Assembly: GCF_034541975.1 (NCBI RefSeq)
Contig: NZ_JAVYJM010000001.1
DNA length: 64,000 bases
Source: Dermacoccus abyssi
GTDB taxonomy: Bacteria; Actinomycetota; Actinomycetes; Actinomycetales; Dermatophilaceae
Direction: 5' to 3' (one strand)
Shown: piece after piece, positions 26,934 through 35,930 of the stretch
Numbering within the stretch: position 1 is the first letter of the stretch
Layout: the number at the start of each line of letters is the position of its first letter
Program-made: the position numbers and the translations under genes
The notes under the pieces: generated by a model
Told to the model about the DNA's origin: nothing
What the model saw: the letters and a program-made list of their open reading frames with translations, nothing else
Database searches by the model: none

Positions 26934-28724
26934 ATGCAGGAGAGCTGCGAACCTCTGCTCGTTCCCGTCCGCGAGGAAGCGAGTCTTCCGCAGTTGCTCA
27001 CGACGAACGCGACGCAGCGAGGCGACAAGGTCGGCTACGCCGTGCGCGAGGGGGCCACGTGGCGTGAGATCACCCACCGCGAGTTCCTCGCCGAGGTGGA
27101 GCAGTTGGCCAAGGGCTTCATGGCGTCGGGCGTGCGACCGGGCGACCGCGTCGCCCTCATGAGCCACACCCGCTACGAGTGGTCACTCGTCGACCTCGCA
27201 CTGCTCACTGCCGGCGCCGTCGTCGTGCCGGTGTACGAGACGTCGTCGGCCGACCAGATCTCCTGGATCCTTCGCGACTCCGGCTCGATCGCCGCCATCG
27301 TCGAGGACGTCGACATGGCCCGCAGCATCGCCACGGTCCGCGACGAGTGCCCGGCCCTGCGTGACGTCTGGCAGATCGACGGCGGACACCTCGACGAGTT
27401 GCGTCAGGGTGCCGGCGATGTCAGTGATGCCGAGATGCGCGCACGACGCGACAGCCTCGACGCCGAGAGCATGGCGACGATCATCTACACCTCCGGCACG
27501 ACCGGCCGCCCGAAGGGCTGCGTGCTGACGCACGGCAACTTCGTTGCGCTGTCGCAGAACGCCCTGGCCCGGATGGACGCGCTCGTCAACGGCGAGGACA
27601 ACAACGGCACGATGCTGTTCCTGCCGCTCGCGCACGTCTTCGCGCGCCTCATCCAGTACGTGGCGATCGCCTCCGGAACCCGTTTGGGGCACACGTCGAT
27701 GACCACCCTCGTCGACGACCTCGGGACCTACCGCCCCTCGTACCTGCTCGCGGTGCCGCGGGTGTTCGAGAAGGTGTTCGCCGCGTCGCGTCAGCGCGCA
27801 GTCTCTGACGGCAAGGGTCGCGTGTTCGACACCGCCGCCGATGTCGCGACGAAGTACAGCCAGGCCACGAACGCGGCACGGCGCCCGTCGTTGCTCCTTC
27901 GGGCCAAGCACGCGGTCTTCGACCGTCTCGTCTACGCGAAGCTGCGCGCGGCGTTCGGCGGCGAGCTCCGGTACTCGATCTCCGGTGGCGCGCCTTTGGA
28001 CGCCTCCCTCGCCCACTTCTACAACGGCATCGGCCTTCCCGTTCTTGAGGGCTACGGCCTGACGGAGACGACAGCACCTGCGTCGGTCAACCCGCCGGAG
28101 CGACTCAAGATCGGCACCGTCGGCCCGGCATGCCCTGGCGTCTGCCTGCGTATCGCCGAGGACGGCGAGGTGCTCGTCAAGGGCATCAACGTCTTCCGCG
28201 AGTACTTGGGCAACCCTGACGCGACCGCAGAGGCGAAGGTCGACGGGTGGTTCCGCACGGGCGATCTCGGTTCGCTCGACGAGGAGGGTTACCTCACGAT
28301 CACCGGCCGCAAGAAGGACCTCATCGTGACCGCGGGCGGCAAGAACGTCAGCCCGTCGCGCCTCGAGGACGCCCTGCGCTCCGATCCCCTCGTGGCCGAA
28401 GCCGTCGTCGTCGGTGACGGCCGCCCGTTCATCGCGGCGCTGCTCACCCTCGACGAGGAGGCGCTGCCAGCGTGGGCGAACGAGCACGGCGTCGCCGACC
28501 TCGACCCCGAGCAGGCACGCACGCGCCCCGAGGTGCTCGAAGCGCTGCAGTCTGCGGTCGACAAGGCCAACCAACTCGTGTCGCGCGCGGAGTCGATCCG
28601 CAAGTTCACGGTTTTGCCGGAACACCTCACGGAGGCTTCAGGGCACCTCACACCGTCGCTCAAGGTGAAGCGTCACGTCGTGCTCAAGGACTTCGCCGAG
28701 CAGGTCGACGAGCTCTACGCCTGA
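26934..28724 (+). CDS. Long-chain fatty-acid-CoA ligase (FadD15-like)
   Basis: This is a 596-residue AMP-forming acyl-CoA synthetase. The AMP-binding loop IIYTSGTTGRPKGCVLTHGN is intact, followed by FLPLAHVFAR, GYGLTETTAPASVN, DGWFRTGDLG and TGRKKDLIVTAGGKNVSP, and the C-terminal catalytic Lys region SLKVKRHVV. It activates long-chain fatty acids for lipid metabolism. ATG 26934 has GAAAGG upstream; TAGGCT at 26868-26873 is the probable -10 with a leader of about 54 nt. Order and length match fadD15 (Rv2187). Confidence 0.93.
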   Translation: MQESCEPLLVPVREEASLPQLLTTNATQRGDKVGYAVREGATWREITHREFLAEVEQLAKGFMASGVRPGDRVALMSHTRYEWSLVDLALLTAGAVVVPVYETSSADQISWILRDSGSIAAIVEDVDMARSIATVRDECPALRDVWQIDGGHLDELRQGAGDVSDAEMRARRDSLDAESMATIIYTSGTTGRPKGCVLTHGNFVALSQNALARMDALVNGEDNNGTMLFLPLAHVFARLIQYVAIASGTRLGHTSMTTLVDDLGTYRPSYLLAVPRVFEKVFAASRQRAVSDGKGRVFDTAADVATKYSQATNAARRPSLLLRAKHAVFDRLVYAKLRAAFGGELRYSISGGAPLDASLAHFYNGIGLPVLEGYGLTETTAPASVNPPERLKIGTVGPACPGVCLRIAEDGEVLVKGINVFREYLGNPDATAEAKVDGWFRTGDLGSLDEEGYLTITGRKKDLIVTAGGKNVSPSRLEDALRSDPLVAEAVVVGDGRPFIAALLTLDEEALPAWANEHGVADLDPEQARTRPEVLEALQSAVDKANQLVSRAESIRKFTVLPEHLTEASGHLTPSLKVKRHVVLKDFAEQVDELYA

Positions 28725-28746
28725 GCCCGCCTCGGCGGTTCGCGCC

Positions 28747-29556
28747 TCAGCTACCGGAGTTCAGCGCCCGATCCAGCCATGCGGCGAACGACTCGGCACT
28801 GTCGGGGAGGAGTTGTCGGGCCGATGAGCTGGCATGCTCCTCGTCCGAGCGCGACTGCACGAGGCGCTTGAGCGCCGGCGCACCCGCGACGTCGGCCAGG
28901 TAGGTGACGTAGGCCGCGGACCACTCGTACCCCAGGCGGGCATCACGCTGGAACTGCTGCGCCGGCGGTGGACCGGTGAAGTGTTCCTGCCGCGCGTTGT
29001 GGGCTGCCGCAAGATTCGGCCAACGCGCGGGGAGCCTCGGCGCCTGATCAGGGGTTGCGGTCCACTCCGCAGCACCCTCCTTGAGCCAAAGCGCTGTGCG
29101 ATCGGAACCGAAGTGCCGCAACCGCACGTGCGCCAGTTCGTGGGCAATGACGACCTGTCGCCCGATGTCGGTCAGCGATCTCGCCGCGCTGGGCGAGACG
29201 AGCACGCGCCCGTCGCTCGTCGTCACGGCTGCCGTCGAACCGTCGAGCCCGTCAGCAGCCGCGGCGAAGGCGGCATCGTCGACGACCGCGACCTTCACGC
29301 TCCCCTGGGCCTTACCCCAGATCGTGGCCACGTCGCCTGCCGCACGCTTCACACGATCCGCCCACTCCGATGCGCTTCCCTCGGTCGCCGACAAGTCGAT
29401 CGAGCTGAGCGGCGTCTCGAGGCGCATCGTCTGCCTCGACGAACCGCCTCCTGACCCCGACGGCGACTCCGCGTCGCGAGCGTCACCGTCGCCACAAGAG
29501 CATGCCGCGGCGAGGACGACGGGCAGCAACCCGAGAACACGGCGGCGGGACGGCAT
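28747..29556 (-). CDS. Exported putative metallopeptidase (HExxH gluzincin-like)
   Basis: This is a 269-residue protein with an N-terminal export signal (PSRRRVLGLLPVVLAAACSC). The LAAAC region could serve as an imperfect lipobox, so it may be a lipoprotein. A Gly/Ser-rich linker precedes the folded part. The zinc site is HELAH near residue 140, followed by KEGAAEW about twenty residues later with the third-ligand Glu, as in gluzincin or peptidase MA-like proteins. The substrate is unknown. ATG 29556 is six bases after TAGGGT (leaderless). It converges with the acyl-CoA synthetase gene. Confidence 0.82.
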   Translation of the reverse strand: MPSRRRVLGLLPVVLAAACSCGDGDARDAESPSGSGGGSSRQTMRLETPLSSIDLSATEGSASEWADRVKRAAGDVATIWGKAQGSVKVAVVDDAAFAAAADGLDGSTAAVTTSDGRVLVSPSAARSLTDIGRQVVIAHELAHVRLRHFGSDRTALWLKEGAAEWTATPDQAPRLPARWPNLAAAHNARQEHFTGPPPAQQFQRDARLGYEWSAAYVTYLADVAGAPALKRLVQSRSDEEHASSSARQLLPDSAESFAAWLDRALNSGS

Positions 29557-29579
29557 GCGCCAACCCTAGAGGGCGCGTC

Positions 29580-29804
29580 TCAGACGGCCACCTGAAGACC
29601 GAACGGCGCGCGCTCGAGACGCGCCTCCGCCGCGTCGTGGGCGGACACGAGGCCGGAGGCGCACAGGGTGTCGAGCACCCGGTGGTCCTCGGCCTCCCAC
29701 TCGGGTTCGCCGAGGGCCGGTTCGGGCAGCCCGAGGAAGGTCGTGACCACGCATGAGTCGCAAGCGCGACCCCGCACCGGGCAGGAGTTGCACGAGATGA
29801 GCAT
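29580..29804 (-). CDS. Small cysteine-rich protein with paired CxxC motifs
   Basis: This is a 74-residue protein starting MLISCNSCPVRGRACDSC, i.e. C-x2-C-x6-C-x2-C within the first 18 residues, which suggests a zinc or iron-sulfur site. The rest is acidic, with EPEWEAEDHRVLDTLCASG and a helical end. ATG 29804 has GAAGGGGG upstream. It lies head-to-head with the DEDDh nuclease gene, and an inverted repeat occupies the gap. I do not recognise a named family, but the Cys pattern and size look like a conserved small actinobacterial protein. Confidence 0.7.
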   Translation of the reverse strand: MLISCNSCPVRGRACDSCVVTTFLGLPEPALGEPEWEAEDHRVLDTLCASGLVSAHDAAEARLERAPFGLQVAV

Positions 29805-29878
29805 GATGCCCCCTTCGGTTGGTTCTCGCGGCCGTTCGCCCATGCGATCGGCTTGTGACGACGACGGTAGGTGCGGGT

Positions 29879-29955
29879 ACCGACAACCCCGCCATTCAGC
29901 GGAATTCATCCGATGGCCGGCGCCATCGAGCCTCGAGGAGCAAGGGGTTGTCGGT
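29879..29955. repeat. Widely spaced perfect 12-bp inverted repeat in a divergent promoter region
   Basis: ACCGACAACCCC (29879-29890) and its exact complement GGGGTTGTCGGT (29944-29955) are separated by 53 bp. The right arm covers the -35 region of the nuclease gene, whose -10-like TACCGT is at 29965-29970. The left arm lies on the side of the small Cys-rich gene. The arrangement suggests two operator copies for one regulator, or a long-stem RNA structure. Confidence 0.55.
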
Positions 29956-29977
29956 GCCGGCATCTACCGTGCGGAGC

Positions 29978-31705
29978 ATGGAGATCACGACAGCGCAGAC
30001 GGGCGTGCAGACGTCGCTCAGTGACCTCGGCACGCCCCTCGTCGACGTGACGTTCGTCGTGGTCGATCTCGAGACGACGGGCGGGCGCCCCGAGGCCGAG
30101 GGCATCACCGAGATCGGCGCCGTAAAGGTGCGCGGCGGCGAGATCTTGGGCGAGTTCGCCACGCTGGTCGACCCCGGCCACGAGATCCCTGTCCAGATCC
30201 AGCGCCTCACCGGCATCACGACGAGCATGGTGTACGACGCCCCACGTATCGCGGGCGTACTGCCGGCCTTTCTCGAGTTCCTCGGAAGCGACAGCGTGCT
30301 AGTTGCCCACAACGCCGGCTTCGATGTCGGTTTCCTCAAGGCGGCGTGCACCGGGCACGGCATCGACTGGCCCGCCCCTGACGTCGTCGACACCGTGAAG
30401 CTCGCTCGCGCCCTCGTCCCACGCGACGAGGTGCGCAACCATCGCCTCGGTACCCTGGCCGCACACTTCGGTGCTCACACGACGCCCAATCACCGCGCTC
30501 TCGCCGACGCGCGAGCCACGGTCGACGTGCTGCACGCCCTTCTCGCCCGTGCCGGCTCACTCGGCGTGACGTCCCGCGAGGATCTCCTCGTCTTCGGCGC
30601 CAAGGTGCCCGCTGCGCGTCGCCGTCGCGCGACGATGGCCGACGGCCTACCCGAGGCGCCGGGCGTCTATGTCTTCAAGGACGAGCAGGGCGTTCCGCTC
30701 TACGTCGGCACATCGGGAAACATTAAACGTCGAGTCAAGAGTTACTTCACGGCGTCCGAGAAGCGGCGCGGAATGGGCCTCATGGTCGACCTCGCGCACA
30801 CCGTCACGCCCATCCCCTGCGCCACCGCGCTCGAAGCTCATGTGCGCGAGATCCGATTGATCGCAGAGTTCCGCCCTCGCTTCAATCGGCGCTCCGCCCG
30901 GCCCGAGAAGGCCGCATGGCTCAAGGTCACCGACGAGCGCTTCCCCCGCTTGTCCGTCGTCCGTTCCCGACGCGACGACGAGGCCCTCTACGTGGGCCCG
31001 TTCCGATCGAAGACCGCGGCCGGCGCCGCGCGTGACGCCATCCACGACGTGCGTCGGATCCGCCAGTGCACTCAACCGATCTCGAGCAAGGGCGCGCCGC
31101 CGTGCGTTCTCGCCGAGATCGACCGATGCGACGCCCCCTGCCTCGGCGAACTCACACCGGAGGCCTACGCGCCGATCGTGACGGCTCTGCGCCAGGAGCT
31201 CGAATCCGGCACTTCGACGCTCGTCTCCGATCTCGAACGACGTCTCGCTCGCCTGGCCACGGACGAGCGCTTCGAAGAAGCCCGTGCCACGCGCGACGCC
31301 CTCGTGGAGATGCTGCGCGGCACCGATCGTCACCAGCGGCGCGCCCCGCTCGTCCAGAACCCCCATTTCGTGGCTGCGCGGCCTCGCGCCGGCGGTGGCT
31401 GGGAGTTCGCGGTCATCCGCTACGGACGGCTCGCGGGGTCGGCACACGCGAACCGCGGGGAGGACCCGCGCCCGGTCATCGAGTCCCTCGCACTCTTCGC
31501 CGAAGCGGTGTCGCCCGCCGACGAGACACTCCCGGAGGAGACGGACGTCGTGCTGCGCTGGCTCGAGCGCCCCGGAACCCGCGTGGTCGACTCGGATGTC
31601 CCGTGGGTCAGCCCCGTGGGCGGTGCCGGTGGCGCCTTGTCACGGCTCGATCCCATCGTCGAGCGCGCTCGCGAACTCGCGTGGGAGGAAGAGCGCGCTT
31701 CGTGA
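29978..31705 (+). CDS. DEDDh 3'-5' exonuclease fused to a UvrC-like GIY-YIG domain
   Basis: This is a 575-residue two-domain nuclease equivalent to Rv2191. Residues about 15-195 are a DnaQ/epsilon-like DEDDh exonuclease: VVVDLETTGG, LVAHNAGFDVGFL, and NHRALADARATVDV with the catalytic His and Asp. Residues about 220-310 are a GIY-YIG domain, APGVYVFKDEQGVPLYVGTS, as in UvrC, followed by a Cys-containing segment (RQCTQP, PPCVLAEIDRCDAPC) and a UvrB-binding-like region (LATDERFEEARATRDALVEM). A repair role is likely; the UvrC RNase H-like domain is absent. ATG 29978 is seven bases after TACCGT (leaderless). Confidence 0.92.
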   Translation: MEITTAQTGVQTSLSDLGTPLVDVTFVVVDLETTGGRPEAEGITEIGAVKVRGGEILGEFATLVDPGHEIPVQIQRLTGITTSMVYDAPRIAGVLPAFLEFLGSDSVLVAHNAGFDVGFLKAACTGHGIDWPAPDVVDTVKLARALVPRDEVRNHRLGTLAAHFGAHTTPNHRALADARATVDVLHALLARAGSLGVTSREDLLVFGAKVPAARRRRATMADGLPEAPGVYVFKDEQGVPLYVGTSGNIKRRVKSYFTASEKRRGMGLMVDLAHTVTPIPCATALEAHVREIRLIAEFRPRFNRRSARPEKAAWLKVTDERFPRLSVVRSRRDDEALYVGPFRSKTAAGAARDAIHDVRRIRQCTQPISSKGAPPCVLAEIDRCDAPCLGELTPEAYAPIVTALRQELESGTSTLVSDLERRLARLATDERFEEARATRDALVEMLRGTDRHQRRAPLVQNPHFVAARPRAGGGWEFAVIRYGRLAGSAHANRGEDPRPVIESLALFAEAVSPADETLPEETDVVLRWLERPGTRVVDSDVPWVSPVGGAGGALSRLDPIVERARELAWEEERAS

Positions 31706-31712
31706 CGGGTTC

Positions 31713-31994
31713 TCAGCCGTCGAGGCCGAGGTCGAAACCGGCCTCCAGGTCGTGCTTGGAGTAGGTGCGGAACGCGAGGTGCGTGTTCGTGCCCGTCACG
31801 CCGGCGACCTTGTTGATGCGATCGGAGATGACAGGCGCGAGGTCCTCATAGGAAGGAACGCGCACCATGGCGATGAGGTCGACGCCGCCTGTCACGGAGT
31901 ACACCTCGTCGACGCCGACGAGATCGGCCAGCTCCGCGGCCACCTCGGGGATGCGGGAGACCTCGGCTTCGATGAGAACAATTGCGGTGATCAC
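31713..31994 (-). CDS. Lrp/AsnC ligand-binding (RAM) domain protein
   Basis: This is a 93-residue stand-alone AsnC_trans_reg ligand-binding domain. The alpha-beta sandwich pattern is clear: ITAIVLIEAEVSRIPEVAAE, then YSVTGGVDLIAMVRV, and the terminal strand with THLAFRTY. It lacks the N-terminal HTH of full Lrp regulators, so it probably binds amino acids and oligomerises rather than binding DNA. GTG 31994 is six bases after a TACGGT hexamer on the minus strand (leaderless), and lies just 19 bp from the end of trpD. Confidence 0.88.
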   Translation of the reverse strand: MITAIVLIEAEVSRIPEVAAELADLVGVDEVYSVTGGVDLIAMVRVPSYEDLAPVISDRINKVAGVTGTNTHLAFRTYSKHDLEAGFDLGLDG

Positions 31995-32013
31995 GGGTAC
32001 ACCGTAGCCATCG

Positions 32014-33069
32014 TCAGCGCGACGCCGAGCGCGAACGCTCGACCCAACCGTCGAGGACGTGGGCAGCAGCACCGGAGTCGATCGCTGCAGCGCTTCGGGC
32101 GATGCCGGCTCGCACAGCTTCGGCGAGAGAGCCGTGCCCGCCGAAGCGCTCACCGTTCGCCTGCTGCTCCGTCAGGGCCAACGCGAGACCCCCATTGAAG
32201 AGGACGGCGTCCCGCACCGGACCGCGATCGCCGGCAAGCAGACGGCGCACGACCTCGGCGTTCTCCGCCGCCTCGCCGCCTCGCAGGGCTTCCAGGGGGG
32301 CCGTGTCGAGCCCGACGTCCTGCGGGTCGAGCAGGTGCTCCTCCACCGCGCCGTCGAACACCCACCACACCGTGGACGTCGTGGCCAGGGTGAGCTCGTC
32401 GAGCCCGTCGTCGCCGCGGAAGACCGCCGCATCCGTGCCGCGCTCGGCGAAAACGCCCGCCATGACCGGAGCCATCGCCTTGCTCGCGCACCCAACGGCG
32501 GCCACCGCAGGGCGCGCAGGGTTGGTCAGAGGACCGAGGAAGTTGAAGGCCGTCGGGACGGCGAGTTCGCGACGCGTCGTCGCCGCATGCCGCATCGCGG
32601 GGTGAAACAGCTGCGCGAAGAGGAACGTCATGGGGGCTTCGAGCGCTTCGGCCTGCAGACGCTCGGGTTCCGTCGTGAGATCGACGCCGAGAGCCTCGAG
32701 AACATCAGCCGTGCCCGTCGAGCTCGAACTTGCCCGGTTGCCGTGTTTGGCCACGCGCACCCCGGCGCCGGCGCACACGAGGGATGCCATCGTCGAGATG
32801 TTCACCGTGTGCGCCATGTCGCCACCGGTGCCGACGATGTCGAGCGTCGGGCCTGGCACGTCCAGCGCGCGAGCGTGCTCGACCATGACGTCCGCGAGGC
32901 CCTGAAGCTCCTGGACGGTTTCGCCCTTGGAGTGCAGCGCAACGAGGAAGGCGGCCATCCGCACCGGCGAGACCTCGCCGGACATGATCGCGTCCATGGC
33001 CCCACGAGCCTGCTCGTAGCTGAGGTCCTCACCCCGGACGAGGTGTGAGACAAGTTGCGGCCACTGCAT
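32014..33069 (-). CDS. trpD: Anthranilate phosphoribosyltransferase
   Basis: This is a 351-residue enzyme for the second step of tryptophan synthesis, joining anthranilate and PRPP. Motifs are DIVGTGGDMAHTVNISTMAS (PRPP and metal binding), KHGNRASSSSTGTADVLEAL, NFLGPLTNPARP, and FRGDDGLDEL (metal-binding Asp-Glu). ATG 33069 has GAGGT upstream; TAGAGT on the minus strand (33110-33115) is a possible -10. No other trp genes are adjacent, as in mycobacteria where trpD also sits next to ctaE. Confidence 0.95.
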   Translation of the reverse strand: MQWPQLVSHLVRGEDLSYEQARGAMDAIMSGEVSPVRMAAFLVALHSKGETVQELQGLADVMVEHARALDVPGPTLDIVGTGGDMAHTVNISTMASLVCAGAGVRVAKHGNRASSSSTGTADVLEALGVDLTTEPERLQAEALEAPMTFLFAQLFHPAMRHAATTRRELAVPTAFNFLGPLTNPARPAVAAVGCASKAMAPVMAGVFAERGTDAAVFRGDDGLDELTLATTSTVWWVFDGAVEEHLLDPQDVGLDTAPLEALRGGEAAENAEVVRRLLAGDRGPVRDAVLFNGGLALALTEQQANGERFGGHGSLAEAVRAGIARSAAAIDSGAAAHVLDGWVERSRSASR

Positions 33070-33284
33070 TGACGTACCTCGCTGGTGTCGGACGACGGGT
33101 TCCGCCCCAACTCTAGAACGCCCTCCATCCGCGTCGCGACGCCGCTCGCTGCACGAAACCACGCCCTCGCACCCACAGGCTCATCCCCCGAGAAACCCAG
33201 CGCGCTCACAGCGGAAGTAACAAAAGTGTGTCTCTTCGGGGGGCCGCGTGCGCGATCGGGGAACGGGCAGGACATAATGGCCGG

Positions 33285-33938
33285 GTGGCGACCGCAACTA
33301 CAGCTCAGACGAGCGAACACGGCATCCCCGCCGGGCACGGACCGGCGACCCGACCCAACCTGACTGCCGTTGGCACGATGGTGTGGCTCGGAAGCGAACT
33401 CATGTTCTTTGCCGGCTTGTTCGCGATGTACTTCACGATCCGCTCCGTGGCAGGTGACCTGTGGCATGACCGCACGCATCACCTCAATGTCACGTTCGCG
33501 GCCATCAACACGACGGTCCTCGTGATCTCGTCCGTGTGGTGTCAGCTCGGCGTGTTCAAGGCCGAGCACGGCATCCCGCACCGCACGGGCAAGCTCCTCG
33601 AGGTCGGCAAGTGGGGCATGCGCGAGTGGTACTCGCTCACCTACCTCTTCGGCGCGATCTTCGTGTCCGGCCAGGTGATGGAGTACTCCGAGCTCCACGA
33701 GGTGGGTATCTCGCTCGACAGCGACGCCTACGGCTCGATGTTCTACATCACCACCGGCTTCCACGGCATCCACGTGACGCTGGGCCTGCTGGCGTTCCTG
33801 CTCATCATCGGCCGTACCTTCACGTCGAAGAACTACAGCCACCACCAGGCCACCGGCGCCATCGTCACGTCCTACTACTGGCACTTCGTCGATGTCGTCT
33901 GGATCGCGCTGTTCGCCACCATCTACCTCCTGAAGTAA
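33285..33938 (+). CDS. ctaE: Cytochrome c oxidase subunit III
   Basis: This is a 217-residue membrane subunit of the aa3 oxidase, with five hydrophobic helices. Conserved features are TMVWLGSELMFFAGLFAMYF, the Glu-rich EYSELHEVG region, YITTGFHGIHVTLG, and the terminal TSYYWHFVDVVWIALF. GTG 33285 lies six bases after CATAAT (33273-33278), a good -10, and no ribosome site is present, so translation is probably leaderless. It is the first gene of the ctaE-qcrC-qcrA-qcrB run, with 52 bp to qcrC. The oxidase subunits I, II and IV are encoded 6-9 kb away on the other strand. Confidence 0.95.
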   Translation: MATATTAQTSEHGIPAGHGPATRPNLTAVGTMVWLGSELMFFAGLFAMYFTIRSVAGDLWHDRTHHLNVTFAAINTTVLVISSVWCQLGVFKAEHGIPHRTGKLLEVGKWGMREWYSLTYLFGAIFVSGQVMEYSELHEVGISLDSDAYGSMFYITTGFHGIHVTLGLLAFLLIIGRTFTSKNYSHHQATGAIVTSYYWHFVDVVWIALFATIYLLK

Positions 33939-33990
33939 TGCGCCCCGAACCGCGCCGCATCATTTCCCCGACCGTCGACAGGATGTTCTT

Positions 33991-34770
33991 GTGAGCACTC
34001 TCGCCGCCCGCCGCCGACACCCGGCTGCCCTGTTCGTCGTGCTGCTTCTCGCCCTCGTGGTGACCGGTGGCCTCTACGCAGCGTTCGCGCCGAAGACCGC
34101 CAAGGCGGCCGGCGCCAGCGCGGAGGACGTCAAGGCCGGTAAGCAGCTGTTCCTCTCGAACTGCTCCACCTGCCACGGCACCAACGCCACCGGCACCACC
34201 TCCGGCCCGTCGCTCGTCGGCGTCGGCGCTGCCTCGGTCGACTTCCAGGTCGGCACCGGCCGCATGCCGCTCGCCGCACCGAACACGCAGGCCCAGCGCA
34301 ACAACGTTCAGTTCTCGGACGAGCAGATCGCCCAGATGGCTGCTTACGTCCAGAGCCTGGGCCCCGGCCCGAGCGTTCCGGAGAAGCAGTACACGACCCC
34401 GGGCGGCAACGCTGCCAAGGGCGGCGAGCTCTTCCGCGTCAACTGCGCCATGTGCCACAACGCATCCGGCCAGGGTGGTGCCCTGACCCGCGGCAAGTAC
34501 GCCCCAAGCCTCATGTCGGTCAGCGGCAAGCACATCTACGAGGCCATGGTCACCGGCCCGCAGTCGATGCCGGTGTTCAACGACACCAACCTGTCGCCGC
34601 AGGACAAGAAGGACATCATCACCTACCTCAAGCACGTCGAGAACGACCCTGCTGAGGGCGGTCACAACCTCGGTGCTCTCGGCCCGGTGACGGAGGGCAT
34701 GTTCGCCTGGACGTTCGGTATCGGCCTGTGCATCGGCGTGGCCGTGTGGCTCGGACGTAAGGCGGCCTGA
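33991..34770 (+). CDS. qcrC: Dihaem cytochrome c subunit of the bc1 complex
   Basis: This is a 259-residue actinobacterial QcrC, which carries two c-type haems and replaces soluble cytochrome c by passing electrons directly to the oxidase. An N-terminal signal anchor (about residues 11-32) is followed by haem sites CSTCH (58-62) and CAMCH (near 153), each with a downstream Met-containing loop (TGRMPLAA and GPQSMPVF). A C-terminal transmembrane helix (about 237-256) tethers it. GTG 33991 has AGGA nine bases upstream. Its stop shares one base with the qcrA ATG. Confidence 0.96.
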   Translation: MSTLAARRRHPAALFVVLLLALVVTGGLYAAFAPKTAKAAGASAEDVKAGKQLFLSNCSTCHGTNATGTTSGPSLVGVGAASVDFQVGTGRMPLAAPNTQAQRNNVQFSDEQIAQMAAYVQSLGPGPSVPEKQYTTPGGNAAKGGELFRVNCAMCHNASGQGGALTRGKYAPSLMSVSGKHIYEAMVTGPQSMPVFNDTNLSPQDKKDIITYLKHVENDPAEGGHNLGALGPVTEGMFAWTFGIGLCIGVAVWLGRKAA

Positions 34771-35930
34771 TGAAGTTTCCCCGTTTCGGATCTGACTCGT
34801 CAGACAGGAATCGCAAGAACATGAATGAATCCGGCGCTTCGGCGCACCCGGGTGAAGGCTCGTCGGACTACGCTCCGGTCAGCCTGAACGACGGGCACAT
34901 CGAGGGCACGGGCGGGCTTCCCGACCGCTTCGAGAACCCCGGCCTCCCGCCGCACGTCCACCGTCTCGGTGACGAGGACCCGGCTGCAGCCAAGCGTTCC
35001 GAGCGTCAGGTCGCCACGCTGTTCAGCATGTCGATCCTCGCCACGCTGCTGTTCGTAGTGGCGTACTTCACGATCGACAAGAACTCGGTCATGACGATCC
35101 CCTTCGTCGGCCCGACGAAGGCGCTGCACTTCGTGCTCGGCTTCACGCTGGCGCTGTCGATGCTCGGTATCGGCCTCGGTGCCGTGCACTGGGCGAAGAC
35201 GATCATGCCGGACGAAGAGGTCATCGAAGAGCGTCACGACCTCAAGTCGGACGACGAGGCCTGGGACGCTGCGGCGAACATCCTCACCGGTGGCGCCGAG
35301 GCTGCTCAGCTCAAGCGTCGTCCGCTCCTGAAGTGGACGCTCGGCGGCGCGCTCGGCCTGTTCGCCGTGCCGGTGGCACTCCCCCTGCTCGGCGGCCTCG
35401 GCCCGATGCCCAAGCTCGACCTCGTCAAGACGATGTGGGACACGAAGATCAACGGCCGCGGCCGTCGTCTCATGCGTGACCCGGAGGGCACCGCCATCCG
35501 CGCGTCCGACGTGACGCTCGGCTCGGTCTTCCACGTGCTGCCCGAGGGCATCAACGACACCGAGCACCCCCTCAACGAGAAGACGAAGGCCTCGGTGCTC
35601 CTCGTCCGTCTCGACGAGGAAAAGATCAAGTCGGAGCGTCAGCGTCAGTGGGGTGTCGACGGCATCGTCGCCTACTCCAAGATCTGCACGCACGTGGGTT
35701 GCCCCGTGGGCCTCTACGAGCAGCAGACGCACCACCTGCTCTGCCCCTGCCACCAGTCCACGTTCGACATGACGGACGACTGCAAGGTCATCTTCGGCCC
35801 GGCGAAGCGCCCGCTGCCGCAGCTGAAGATCTCCGTCGACGACGAGGGCTACCTGGTGGCTGACCAGGGCTTCAAGCGCCCGGTCGGACCGAGCTTCTGG
35901 GAAGACAACGGGAAGGAACTCAAGTCGTGA
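34770..35930 (+). CDS. qcrA: Rieske iron-sulfur subunit of the bc1 complex
   Basis: This is a 386-residue actinobacterial Rieske protein with three membrane helices before the Fe-S domain: TLFSMSILATLLFVVAYF, then TKALHFVLGFTLALSMLGIG, and WTLGGALGLFAVPVALPLLG. The cluster ligands are in CTHVGCPVG and LLCPCHQSTFD. ATG 34770 overlaps the qcrC stop by one base and has TAAGG eight bases upstream. An in-frame ATG at 34821 with AGGA upstream is a possible alternative that would drop 17 residues. The GTG of qcrB overlaps its TGA. Confidence 0.95.
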   Translation: MKFPRFGSDSSDRNRKNMNESGASAHPGEGSSDYAPVSLNDGHIEGTGGLPDRFENPGLPPHVHRLGDEDPAAAKRSERQVATLFSMSILATLLFVVAYFTIDKNSVMTIPFVGPTKALHFVLGFTLALSMLGIGLGAVHWAKTIMPDEEVIEERHDLKSDDEAWDAAANILTGGAEAAQLKRRPLLKWTLGGALGLFAVPVALPLLGGLGPMPKLDLVKTMWDTKINGRGRRLMRDPEGTAIRASDVTLGSVFHVLPEGINDTEHPLNEKTKASVLLVRLDEEKIKSERQRQWGVDGIVAYSKICTHVGCPVGLYEQQTHHLLCPCHQSTFDMTDDCKVIFGPAKRPLPQLKISVDDEGYLVADQGFKRPVGPSFWEDNGKELKS

